Positions 1 to 6,463 of a DNA stretch of 10,555 nucleotides are shown one piece after another. The first letter of the stretch is position 1; every line of letters begins with the position of its first letter. The position numbers and the translations under genes were made by a program. The notes beneath the pieces were generated by a model that did no database searches, was not told the origin of the DNA, and was given only the letters and a program-made list of their open reading frames with translations. This DNA is from Rhodospirillaceae bacterium (GTDB lineage: Bacteria > Pseudomonadota > Alphaproteobacteria > MPNO01 > UBA2964), in NCBI GenBank assembly GCA_018660305.1, contig JABJKO010000283.1, positions 1 to 10,555 on the forward strand, read 5' to 3'.

Positions 1-1
1 C

Positions 2-724
2 GCCGATCTGGACAAGCTGGCCGCGGCCTGCCGTATCCTGGAGATGGAGGGCCATGGCGACATGACCCTCGGTCATCTGTCCCTGCGCGATCCCGACGGG
101 CGCGGTTTCTGGATGAAGCGCAACGCCATCGGGCTTGGCGAGGTGGCGGATGCCGAAGATTTCGTCCTCGTCACCTTCGACGGTAAACAGATTGCCGGCA
201 GCGGGCGCTGCCATTCGGAATGGCCCATCCATTCGGAGATCCTGAAAGCCCGCCCTGACATAAACTGCGTGGTCCACACCCACCCTTATTATACCTGCGT
301 GTTCTCGGCCACCGACGGCGATCTGCGCCCGGTGACGCTGGAGGCGAGCTATTTCACCGACCGCGTGCCCATGTTCCACGGCACCGGCGCGCTGGTAAAG
401 TCAGTGGATCTCGGCCGCGAACTGGCCCAGGCGCTGGGGCCCGCTTTGGCGGTGTTCATGAAAAACCACGGCGTCACGTTCTGCGGCGCGTCCACCGAAG
501 CGGCCACCTGCGTCGGCATCTGGCTTGAGCGGGCCTGCAGGGCGCAGCTCGACATCACCGCCTCGGGCCTGGACTGGAGCTTCCCCGACGAGGCGGCCGA
601 GGCCGAACGCAACGGCCAGATCTGGTCGGAGGTTCATATTGAGCATTCATGGGGCTATTACAGCCGCAAACTCGCGGCCCTCGAATCCCCGCCCGGCGCG
701 CATACGTTACGACCTGGTCGGTGA
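2..724 (+). CDS. Class II aldolase/adducin family protein (5' end outside window)
   Basis: This is a zinc-dependent class II aldolase/adducin-type enzyme, a family of sugar-phosphate or hydroxy-acid aldolases, epimerases and decarboxylases. The frame is open to the left edge, and the residues before the first ATG (44) read as a normal family N-terminus (LAAACRILEM then GHGDMTLGH), so the true start lies upstream and ATG 44 is internal. Counting from that internal Met, the family metal and catalytic residues are present: Glu65 in HSEI, His78 and His80 in HTHP, and His142 in KNHG. The substrate cannot be told from sequence. The C-terminus ends abruptly in HTLRPGR. A broken second copy of its last third lies at 5499-5621, where the reading instead ends in a longer tail, so this gene's extreme 3' end may be altered. 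By eye it is richer in GC than the next genes. The family call is firm; the substrate is unknown. Confidence 0.9.
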   Translation, partial: ADLDKLAAACRILEMEGHGDMTLGHLSLRDPDGRGFWMKRNAIGLGEVADAEDFVLVTFDGKQIAGSGRCHSEWPIHSEILKARPDINCVVHTHPYYTCVFSATDGDLRPVTLEASYFTDRVPMFHGTGALVKSVDLGRELAQALGPALAVFMKNHGVTFCGASTEAATCVGIWLERACRAQLDITASGLDWSFPDEAAEAERNGQIWSEVHIEHSWGYYSRKLAALESPPGAHTLRPGR

Positions 725-976
725 CGTCCGGCGGTAATCCCGCGTTAATTGCCTCGAATCGGCCCGGCATTACAGGTGTTAATTTTTATTGACCGAATAT
801 TTCCTGTTCGGCCGGGTTTGCGTCCGGATGAAATTGAGGCAACTATTGATTCATAAAAGGCCTCTGACAAAATTTTATGTAGACACAGCAGACACATAAG
901 AAAATATTCAAGCCTACGAGGATACGGGGGGATGACATTGCGTGTCGGCTTCGGCTAACGACTGGGAATTATTCTT
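725..976 (+). promoter_or_regulatory. AT-rich leader of the barrel/FecR/cyclase module
   Basis: This gap holds no convincing complete gene. It is AT-rich relative to its flanks and should contain the promoter of the module, although I cannot single out a clear -35/-10 pair. The 15-base string TTAATTTTTATTGAC (779-793) recurs with one mismatch at 2338-2352, before the FecR gene. A purine-rich ribosome-binding stretch (GAGG at 918-921, six G at 926-931) sits directly before ATG 932. That ATG is in frame with the downstream barrel gene but is cut off by TAA 956-958. Confidence 0.4.
956..958 (+). other. In-frame TAA in the signal-peptide coding region
   Basis: ATG 932 opens a frame reading MTLRVGFG, then TAA, then RLGIILVACVLAAVLV, which runs without a shift into the TPR/barrel protein. 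Basic residues followed by a hydrophobic stretch and an AxA-like site are what a full Sec signal peptide looks like, and ATG 932 has the best ribosome-binding sequence. The TAA therefore seems to be a nonsense codon inside the ancestral N-terminus, or a sequence error. Confidence 0.6.
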
Positions 977-2299
977 GTGGCATGCGTCCTTGCCGCTGTC
1001 CTGGTTTCCTGTGCCCGAGGCGTCGCTGCCCAAATCCTGGTGTCGCCAGACCCCGCAGCAAGCGATTACGACAGCGCATTCCAGGATATGTTGCGCGACC
1101 CCGGTAATTTGGACAAGACGTTCCGGTTTGCCCGGCTGGCGGCTGAAACAGGCGATCTCGAAGGGGCCGCCGCCGCCTTATCCCGGCTGCTGATTACCCT
1201 TCCGGAGAACTGGCGCGTACGCTACGAGCTTGGCATCTTGTATTTCCGGCTGAAATCCTACGCCCTCGCCAAATCCTATTTCCTGAGCGCCCTACGGATA
1301 AAATTTATTCCAGCAGCGTTACGCTTGCGTGCGGCGGAATTCATACAGGAAATCGATAATCGAACCGCGCAGCATCGCCTCAACGGTTCGCTAACCGCAG
1401 GAATCCGCTACCAAAGCAATGTCAATGCCGCGTCGTCTGTGGCCCAGCAACAGACGGGAGCAAATGCCGCCCTGGAAGACAGTTTCACTAAAAAGGAGGA
1501 CTTCGACCTATTCGGCAGTCTCAATGTTCGGCACGTATACGACTTGAATACGATCGATGCCACAACGGTGGAGAGCGACTTTCTGCTCTATGGCGCCAAG
1601 CAGATGTCCGAGGACGAGTTCGACCTGATATTTCTCGATGCCCATAGTGGTCCGAGTTTTAAATTTCAGCGGGGGTATTTCCGCGGGCTTTCCATACGGC
1701 CGTTCCTGCAGGCGGAATACGCCCGCCTCGGCGAGGCGCGGCTCTATGCGACGGCAGGAGCAGGCATCCGGCTTGAGCGGGATCTGGGCGACAAGAGCCA
1801 CGCCAATTTTTCCTACGACGCCAGCGACCGGTATTACCGGGACTCCGCACGCCGCCCAAACTCATCGAACCTCGATGGGATCGAGCACACGCTTCAGATC
1901 AACCTCACACGGGCAGTCACACCAACCGTTGGCGCGAAAATTCGGGCCCGGGCCATTTTTCAGAATGCCAGTGCGCCATTCGAGAGTAACGCCGAATACG
2001 CCGCCTTGCTGGGTTTGACCGCACGGTACGCAGCGCCGTTCGAATTAACGCAAAACAGCTGGACATCCATTGTGACGGTCGAATACGCCAAGGCACGATA
2101 CGACGAGGCCAATGTCGATTTGGAACCCGCCCGAAGCCGGATTAATCAGCGTTGGACCCTGCGCTTTGCGAGCGAAGTTCCGTTCAGCCGCGAGCTATCG
2201 GCAATTTTCAGCATCGGTTATAGAAACAACGGATCGAATATCGCAAATTTTGAGCATGACAACGTGGATGTATCCCTTGCCGTGAAATATAAATTATAA
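977..2299 (+). CDS. TPR plus outer-membrane beta-barrel protein (SLAM/DUF560-like)
   Basis: I infer an outer-membrane protein with a periplasmic TPR N-terminus and a C-terminal beta-barrel, resembling surface lipoprotein assembly modifier (DUF560) proteins. From GTG 977 the first 19 residues are hydrophobic and end in GVAAQ, a plausible signal peptidase I site; LVSC at residues 9-12 also fits a lipobox. Residues about 45-112 form two TPR-like helical pairs (LAAETGDLEGAAAAL; LGILYFRLKSYALAKSYF). Residues about 135-440 show alternating polar and hydrophobic strands with many Tyr, Phe, Asn and Arg, starting at GSLTAGIRYQSNVN and ending VSLAVKYKL. GTG 977 has only a weak ribosome-binding site and lacks a basic n-region. 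The better start is ATG 932, which is in the same frame but blocked by TAA 956. It may therefore be a full gene using a poor start, or a recent pseudogene. It ends in a double stop (TAATAA) and is followed by FecR on the same strand. The substrate is unknown and the SLAM assignment is tentative. Confidence 0.7.
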   Translation: MACVLAAVLVSCARGVAAQILVSPDPAASDYDSAFQDMLRDPGNLDKTFRFARLAAETGDLEGAAAALSRLLITLPENWRVRYELGILYFRLKSYALAKSYFLSALRIKFIPAALRLRAAEFIQEIDNRTAQHRLNGSLTAGIRYQSNVNAASSVAQQQTGANAALEDSFTKKEDFDLFGSLNVRHVYDLNTIDATTVESDFLLYGAKQMSEDEFDLIFLDAHSGPSFKFQRGYFRGLSIRPFLQAEYARLGEARLYATAGAGIRLERDLGDKSHANFSYDASDRYYRDSARRPNSSNLDGIEHTLQINLTRAVTPTVGAKIRARAIFQNASAPFESNAEYAALLGLTARYAAPFELTQNSWTSIVTVEYAKARYDEANVDLEPARSRINQRWTLRFASEVPFSRELSAIFSIGYRNNGSNIANFEHDNVDVSLAVKYKL

Positions 2300-2378
2300 T
2301 AAAATTGGAATAAGTATTTATTTTTTAACGATAAATATTAATTTTTATTAACAGAGGGAATGAGTAAGGAGAGAAGAA
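2300..2378 (+). promoter_or_regulatory. AT-rich spacer with repeated element and FecR ribosome-binding site
   Basis: This spacer is very AT-rich and holds TTAATTTTTATTAAC (2338-2352), a 14/15 match to 779-793 upstream of the barrel gene. AAGGAG at 2366-2371 lies seven bases before ATG 2379 and fixes the FecR start. The AT-rich run could hold a secondary promoter; I see no hairpin-plus-U terminator. Confidence 0.4.
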
Positions 2379-3260
2379 ATGAACAAATATTTTCATCTTG
2401 CTTTTTTAGCCTCTATTTTCATGGGCTTCACAGCGCCGTTATGCGCACAGGCCCCTGCATCCCAAAGCGAGGTCGGAGTGGCTTCGGCTGCGACGCTAAT
2501 TGCCACCGGCAAGCCGCCGCACCAGCCGGAACGGGTTCTCGAGATCGGTACCGATCTGGTGGAGGATGAAAAAATCACCACATCGGAGACCGGGCGGATC
2601 CATCTGCTGTTTCGCGACGGCAGTACGCTGACGGTTGGTCCAAATTCCAATCTTGTTCTCGACACCTACCTTTATGATCCCAAGGCCAAAAGCGGAAAAA
2701 TTGCCTTTTCCGCGACCAAAGGAGTGTTTCGTTTCATCGGTGGACGGATCAGCAAGTCGAGCCGGGTTGAATTCAAGACCCCAGTGGCGACACTGGGTAT
2801 TCGCGGCGGTATCAACCAGTTTTCCGTGGGCCCATCAGGCAGAAGCGTTACGACGACACATATCTTCGGAGACGAGACCACAATTGCCACCGGAAACGGC
2901 AATGGTGGCATACGCGTTACAACCCTTGCCCGTCAGGAATTCCGGGCGGCCATAGACGCGGCAGGCGGTATTGCCTTCAGTCGGCTGACGGCGGAGCAGT
3001 TCGCAAATATGAACCGGATGTTTGAAACGCCACCTGGCATTGTTGCCCTCGGGCTTCCGGCAGCGGGCGGTCAGGGCGGAGCGAACGTCCCGGTACCGGC
3101 TCTGTCACCGGACCTCCCGCCAGCCTTATCAGACCCCGCCGGCGACGCACTTCTGAACGATTTACGGTCGCTTGAGCCGTTCGATACCAGCGTCATCCAG
3201 CGTGTTCTGCAAACAAATGTTCCCACTATTCCGGCCTGCATTGACGATTCCTGTTTTTGA
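2379..3260 (+). CDS. Secreted FecR-domain protein
   Basis: This is a periplasmic FecR-domain protein of 293 residues. The N-terminus MNKYFHLAFLASIFMGF followed by TAPLCAQA is a Sec signal peptide, probably cut after LCA. Unlike classical FecR anti-sigma regulators it has no cytoplasmic N-terminal domain and no inner-membrane segment after the signal, so the whole mature chain should be exported. The FecR core is at about residues 55-150: a GTDLVEDEKI start, the RIHLLFRDGSTLTVGPNS strand pair, KGVFRFIGG, and TPVATLGIRGG. The rest is low in recognisable motifs and Pro/Ala-rich, ending with two Cys (ACIDDSCF) that could form a disulfide. AAGGAG sets the start. Its stop overlaps the next start by one base (TGATG, 3258-3262), so translation is probably coupled to the CHASE2 gene. 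I infer a partner or ligand-sensing role for the CHASE2 sensor; that is not shown by sequence. Confidence 0.85.
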   Translation: MNKYFHLAFLASIFMGFTAPLCAQAPASQSEVGVASAATLIATGKPPHQPERVLEIGTDLVEDEKITTSETGRIHLLFRDGSTLTVGPNSNLVLDTYLYDPKAKSGKIAFSATKGVFRFIGGRISKSSRVEFKTPVATLGIRGGINQFSVGPSGRSVTTTHIFGDETTIATGNGNGGIRVTTLARQEFRAAIDAAGGIAFSRLTAEQFANMNRMFETPPGIVALGLPAAGGQGGANVPVPALSPDLPPALSDPAGDALLNDLRSLEPFDTSVIQRVLQTNVPTIPACIDDSCF

Positions 3261-4309
3261 TGTCGAACATTAGTGCCCGGTTGCTTCTATGGGTGACTCC
3301 CGCCGTTATCCTGGCGCTCTGCCTGACCTTACGGGCTATCGATCCACCCCTGCTGCAGGATGCCCGGCATCGGGTCTTCGATACCTATCAACGCCTTAAA
3401 CCGAGGGCCTACCAGGAGCTTCCCGTTGTCGTGGTCGATATAGACGACCGCAGCCTGTCCGAATTGGGGCAATGGCCCTGGCCCCGGTCGCTGTTGGCGA
3501 AGCTGGTGACAACGCTGACCGAGTACGGTGCCGCGACCATCGTTTTTGATGCAGTGTTCTCGGAACCCGACCGGACGTCACCGGCAAACCTGTTAAGATA
3601 TTTGCCGGAGAACAAGAAGGGCAAGGCCCTGCGCGCGGCATTCACCGCCCTGCCAAGTCACGACGATCTTTTTGTCGATGCTCTCAGCCGCAACCTTGTG
3701 GTCACGGGATTTGCCCTGACCCAGGATCCTCCCGGCCCACGGCCTATGCATAAGGCGGGCATAGCAGTCGCGGGGAAGGATCCCAAACACTTGCTTCCCG
3801 GTTTTTCTGGAGCAGTGATCAATCTGCCGGCTATAGAGCAGGCTGCGCGCGGAAACGCGGCGATGAATTTGATCCCGGAACGCGACGGTATCGTCCGCCG
3901 CATACCGCTGCTGCTAAAACTTAGGGAAACCCTTTACCCCTCTCTTGCCATCGAAGGGCTCCGGGTCGCTCAGGGGGCAACCACGTTTATCGTAAAGGCG
4001 TCCGGGGCAAGTAGCGAAGCCTCCTTTGGCGAACACACCGGATTCGTCGAAGTAAAAGTTGGCGAGTTCACGACGCCCACCGATGCAGCCGGACGGGTGT
4101 GGCTCTACGAGACCGTGCGGACCAAACGGCGAACCGTTCCCGCCTGGAATGTTCTCGGAGGGCAGCCAAATTTGCCCCGCATCAACGGTGCAATTGTCCT
4201 GATTGGAACCAGCGCGGCCGGCCTTTCCGATCTCAGAACCACGGCGTTGTATCCCTATGTGCCGGGTGTCGAATTACAGGCTCAGGTCATCGAACAAATA
4301 CTGACCTAA
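3260..4309 (+). CDS. CHASE2 sensor portion of a membrane cyclase (ends at in-frame TAA)
   Basis: This is the N-terminal sensory part of a CHASE2-type adenylate/guanylate cyclase, 349 residues. ATG 3260 overlaps the FecR TGA by one base; a TTG one codon earlier is less likely. Residues about 8-27 are a transmembrane helix after a short cytoplasmic N-terminus. Residues about 30-345 are CHASE2, an extracytoplasmic sensing domain: VVVVDIDDRSL, GQWPWPR, GAATIVFDAVFSEPD, RDGIVRRIPLL, and the terminal GAIVLIGTSAAGLSD with PGVELQAQVIEQIL. The frame then meets TAA at 4307-4309. With no frame shift it continues NFLNRPDWADGAEL into the transmembrane helices of the cyclase. EQIL-x-x-NFLNRPDWA is the usual CHASE2-to-membrane junction, so this and 4355-5482 are one gene broken by a single stop. 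If the stop is real, the product is a CHASE2 domain held by one helix, with no effector. Confidence 0.85.
   Translation: MSNISARLLLWVTPAVILALCLTLRAIDPPLLQDARHRVFDTYQRLKPRAYQELPVVVVDIDDRSLSELGQWPWPRSLLAKLVTTLTEYGAATIVFDAVFSEPDRTSPANLLRYLPENKKGKALRAAFTALPSHDDLFVDALSRNLVVTGFALTQDPPGPRPMHKAGIAVAGKDPKHLLPGFSGAVINLPAIEQAARGNAAMNLIPERDGIVRRIPLLLKLRETLYPSLAIEGLRVAQGATTFIVKASGASSEASFGEHTGFVEVKVGEFTTPTDAAGRVWLYETVRTKRRTVPAWNVLGGQPNLPRINGAIVLIGTSAAGLSDLRTTALYPYVPGVELQAQVIEQILT
4307..4309 (+). other. Single in-frame TAA splitting the CHASE2-cyclase gene
   Basis: The reading frame 3260-5482 is open except for this codon; 15 further sense codons connect it to the Met at 4355. The residues on each side are family-like, so the codon interrupts conserved sequence rather than marking a natural end. 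The context is ACC TAA AAT. Possible explanations are a nonsense mutation, a true split with re-initiation at 4355, readthrough, or a sequencing error. Confidence 0.75.
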
Positions 4310-4354
4310 AATTTTCTCAACCGTCCCGACTGGGCGGATGGAGCGGAACTGCTC

Positions 4355-5482
4355 ATGCTTCTGCTTCTGGGTCTGGGTCTGATCGGCCTGCTGGCGGCAT
4401 TCGGGCCTGCCTGGGGCGGCATCGCCGGATTATTCGTCATCGGCGGCGTAATCGGTGCAAGCTGGTACAGCTTTGCATGGCATGGGTTTCTACTCGACCC
4501 GATCTATCCGGCGATCGCCGCCGTGCTGGTTTTTCTGAGTTCGTCAGTGCTGAGCTATCTCGTGACAGAACGGCAGCGGCGGCGCCTTCGAAACGCGTTC
4601 AGTCATTATGTTTCGGACGATCTCGTCAGTACGCTGATCGCACTACCGGATTCGGAATTGGGTTTGGGCGGCGAGACCCGTGAAATTTCCGTGCTGATCA
4701 GCGATATCCGGAATTTTACCGGGATTTCCGAGCGCCTCGACGCCAGCACCCTGACGCAGCTGATAAACCGGTTTCTGACGCCCATGGCCGACATCATCAT
4801 GGAGAAGGATGGCACCATCGACAAATTCATGGGTGATGCGGTTATGGCTTTTTGGAATGCGCCGCTGGTTGATTCACTTCATGCTAAAAAGTCCTGCCTA
4901 TCGGCTCTAGCCATGCAGGAGCGCCTGCAGCCGCTCAATGCCGAGCTCGCAGAATTTCAACCGGATGATGGCGGCTTGCCCATTGAGCTGCGTATCGGCA
5001 TCGGCATCGCAACCGGTGAATGCTGCGTTGGCAATTTTGGATCTGAACAGCGGTTCGATTATTCCGTGATCGGCGATACGGTCAATCTTGCTTCCCGGCT
5101 CGAGGGCATGACCAAACTTTATGGCGTGGGCTGCGTCGTCAGCGAAGCTACTCACGAAGTCGCCGCTGATCTTGCCATGATCGAGTTGGATCTGGTCCGG
5201 GTGGTCGGCAAGACCAGGCCAGTCAGAATATTCGCGTTGCTTGGCGACGAGGTGAGAGCCCAGGATCCCGACTTTCTCGGCTTGAAGGCGGCACAGGGTG
5301 ACATGTTGAGGCATTACCGGGCGATGGACTGGGAAGGTGCCCGCCAAAAGCTGGCGCTATGCCGTGCGACTGCGCCGTTTCTTGAGCGTTTGTTCAACGT
5401 GTACCAAGACCGGATCGATAAGCTCTCAGCGGAGTCGGCGCTACCGGAATGGGATGGCGTATACGACGCTCTCAGTAAGTAG
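4355..5482 (+). CDS. Membrane class III adenylate/guanylate cyclase (C-terminal part of CHASE2 cyclase)
   Basis: This catalytic half makes a cyclic nucleotide, most likely cAMP, from a nucleoside triphosphate. From ATG 4355, three hydrophobic segments (about residues 1-17, 20-42 and 48-70) are followed by a basic linker (TERQRRRLRNAFSHYV) and the class III cyclase domain (about 105-300). Metal-binding Asp117 (LISDIRNFT) and Asp161 (KFMGDAVMAFW) are intact, as are Lys157 and the transition-state pair Asn244 and Arg248 (IGDTVNLASRLEG). The purine-contact position before VIGD is Ser237 rather than Asp, as in class IIIb-like enzymes, so substrate choice is not certain. The active site is complete, so the protein could be catalytically competent if made. 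It belongs in frame with 3260-4309, separated only by TAA 4307. GGAG at 4340-4343, 11 bases before ATG 4355, could permit re-initiation. A short extension follows the cyclase domain. Confidence 0.88.
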   Translation: MLLLLGLGLIGLLAAFGPAWGGIAGLFVIGGVIGASWYSFAWHGFLLDPIYPAIAAVLVFLSSSVLSYLVTERQRRRLRNAFSHYVSDDLVSTLIALPDSELGLGGETREISVLISDIRNFTGISERLDASTLTQLINRFLTPMADIIMEKDGTIDKFMGDAVMAFWNAPLVDSLHAKKSCLSALAMQERLQPLNAELAEFQPDDGGLPIELRIGIGIATGECCVGNFGSEQRFDYSVIGDTVNLASRLEGMTKLYGVGCVVSEATHEVAADLAMIELDLVRVVGKTRPVRIFALLGDEVRAQDPDFLGLKAAQGDMLRHYRAMDWEGARQKLALCRATAPFLERLFNVYQDRIDKLSAESALPEWDGVYDALSK

Positions 5483-5498
5483 GTAACGAATTATTCGT

Positions 5499-5621
5499 AA
5501 CGGCCAGGTCTGGCCGGAAGTTCATATCGAGCATTCATAGGGCTATTTCAGCCGCAAGCCCGCGACCTTCTACTCCCCGCCTGGCGACCATCTCAAGGCG
5601 TTGTTTGGACGGGCACCGTAG
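5499..5621 (+). pseudogene. Remnant of a class II aldolase 3' end
   Basis: From 5499 to 5591 the DNA aligns without gaps to 611-703 in the aldolase gene, with 78 of 93 bases identical by hand count. The frame reads NGQVWPEVHIEHS, then TAG (5538-5540) where the intact gene has TGG for Trp, then GYFSRKPATFYSPPGDH and LKALFGRAP to a final TAG at 5619-5621. No start or upstream part of the gene is present, and the similarity begins only 16 bases after the cyclase stop. It is therefore a dead tail of an aldolase paralogue or a duplicated gene end. Its last residues differ from those of the intact gene, where similarity stops at the PPG-x-H codons. Confidence 0.85.
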
Positions 5622-5746
5622 GGCAGCAAAAAATATAAATCTCTCGCCTAAGTCATCGGCGGTGGTCTACAGTCAGTGTGCTTAATCGCGTCAAGTCACC
5701 GATCTCAGCGGTTGATTTGATCCAATAATTTAACATGGAGGGGGAC
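5622..5746 (+). promoter_or_regulatory. Upstream region of the GFA-family gene
   Basis: There is no gene here. The stretch holds an A-rich run after the aldolase remnant and then the 5' region of the GFA gene. GGAGGGGG at 5737-5744 is a strong ribosome-binding site for ATG 5747 and argues against the ATG at 5735, which overlaps it. No clear promoter boxes can be assigned. Confidence 0.35.
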
Positions 5747-6184
5747 ATGTCTCATAAGTACGCTGGTGGGTGCGAGCATATTCACACCCACTCGGATAAC
5801 GATCCCATCGACAACCACACCTGCCATTGCTCAGTCTGCAAGGGTGTTACCGGGCAGGACACAACCCATGTGGTCTTTTTTGGTCACGGCGATCTGGCCG
5901 TCGATAACCTTGATGGCCTCAACCGTCAGCCTTTCAACGCTCAGAACGCTAACGGGCCACTGGAATTGTGCACCTGCGCAACCTGTGGTTCACCGATCAT
6001 GCTCGATGACAAGGAAAGCCGAATTCGGGTGATCGTGCCAAACCTGATGGGATATGACCCGGACAGCCTGCCTGCGACCTATCATGCGTTTTATGATCCC
6101 GCCAGCGGGGCCCCGGCTCCTGAAGATGGCCGTCCTGTCCATGAAGGGCTTCGCCCTGATTTTATCTGGCCGGAATCTGCCTGA
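5747..6184 (+). CDS. GFA-family zinc protein (CENP-V/GFA domain), variant
   Basis: This is a 145-residue protein of the GFA (glutathione-dependent formaldehyde-activating, CENP-V/GFA) zinc-fold family. The start is ATG 5747 because GGAGGGGG lies just upstream, and it yields the family-like opening MSHKYAGGC. Zinc ligands visible are Cys9 (GGC), Cys26, Cys28 and Cys31 (CHCSVC), and Cys75, Cys77 and Cys80 (CTCATCG). In the family the first Cys is normally followed by a second two residues later (GGCxCG). Here the sequence is GGCEHIHTH, so that Cys is missing and three His residues cluster instead, possibly replacing a ligand. Most GFA paralogues have no proven role in formaldehyde metabolism, so I would not infer that reaction. 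It stands alone between the aldolase remnant and a convergent oxygenase gene. Confidence 0.82.
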   Translation: MSHKYAGGCEHIHTHSDNDPIDNHTCHCSVCKGVTGQDTTHVVFFGHGDLAVDNLDGLNRQPFNAQNANGPLELCTCATCGSPIMLDDKESRIRVIVPNLMGYDPDSLPATYHAFYDPASGAPAPEDGRPVHEGLRPDFIWPESA

Positions 6185-6211
6185 CAGTATTTCCGCTGGT
6201 GACATATTCTG

Positions 6212-6245
6212 ACCGCCCCGCGCCGATTTACCGGTGTGGGGCGGT
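6212..6245. terminator. 14-bp hairpin downstream of the GFA gene
   Basis: Bases 6212-6225 can pair with 6232-6245 as a 14-bp stem (outer arms ACCGCCCC and GGGGCGGT, with two G-T wobbles inside) around a six-base loop ATTTAC. It lies 27 bases after the GFA stop, in the convergent gap. Neither side has a good U tract, so it could be a weak or factor-assisted bidirectional terminator, or a processing hairpin. Confidence 0.5.
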
Positions 6246-6253
6246 ACAGCCAT

Positions 6254-6421
6254 TCATTCCGAAACCCTTCGCGCCGTCCAGGCCTCTTCTTCATCGTTGA
6301 GGCCGGGGCTGGGGACGCCCTGGCTCAGGGGGGTGCCATCGATGTCAAACATTTGCACGGCGGTGGCCGCCTTATGCTGTTCCTTATGGTTCGTGCGGGC
6401 GCTTCCGGCAGTTTCTACCAC
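6254..6421 (-). CDS. Possible small ORF or gene remnant after the oxygenase
   Basis: After the oxygenase stop (TAA then TGA in the same frame, 6461-6466) the minus-strand frame stays open to TGA at 6254-6256. A GTG at 6419-6421 would give 55 residues and an ATG at 6350-6352 would give 32 (MFDIDGTPLSQGVPSPG, then an acidic NDEEEAW stretch). Composition is protein-like, but there is no convincing ribosome-binding site and I recognise no family. It could be a small gene, an old C-terminal extension cut off by the double stop, or chance. Confidence 0.25.
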   Translation of the reverse strand: MVETAGSARTNHKEQHKAATAVQMFDIDGTPLSQGVPSPGLNDEEEAWTARRVSE

Positions 6422-6463
6422 CCCGACCTGGTTACTACGGCGGTTAGACGGTTGTTTGCCTCA

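Noticed and set aside
525..737. Alternative frame over the aldolase 3' end, ending DLVGDVRR, as the real C-terminus after a frameshift
   Set aside because: It is possible that the aldolase tail is shifted, but the sequence after 703 does not align well enough with the remnant's tail to place a shift, so the annotated stop at 722 is kept.
2379..3260. Classical FecR anti-sigma regulator with a FecI sigma factor and a TonB receptor
   Set aside because: The protein has a signal peptide and no inner-membrane helix or cytoplasmic anti-sigma domain, and no sigma factor gene is nearby. The barrel gene has TPRs and no TonB box or plug domain.
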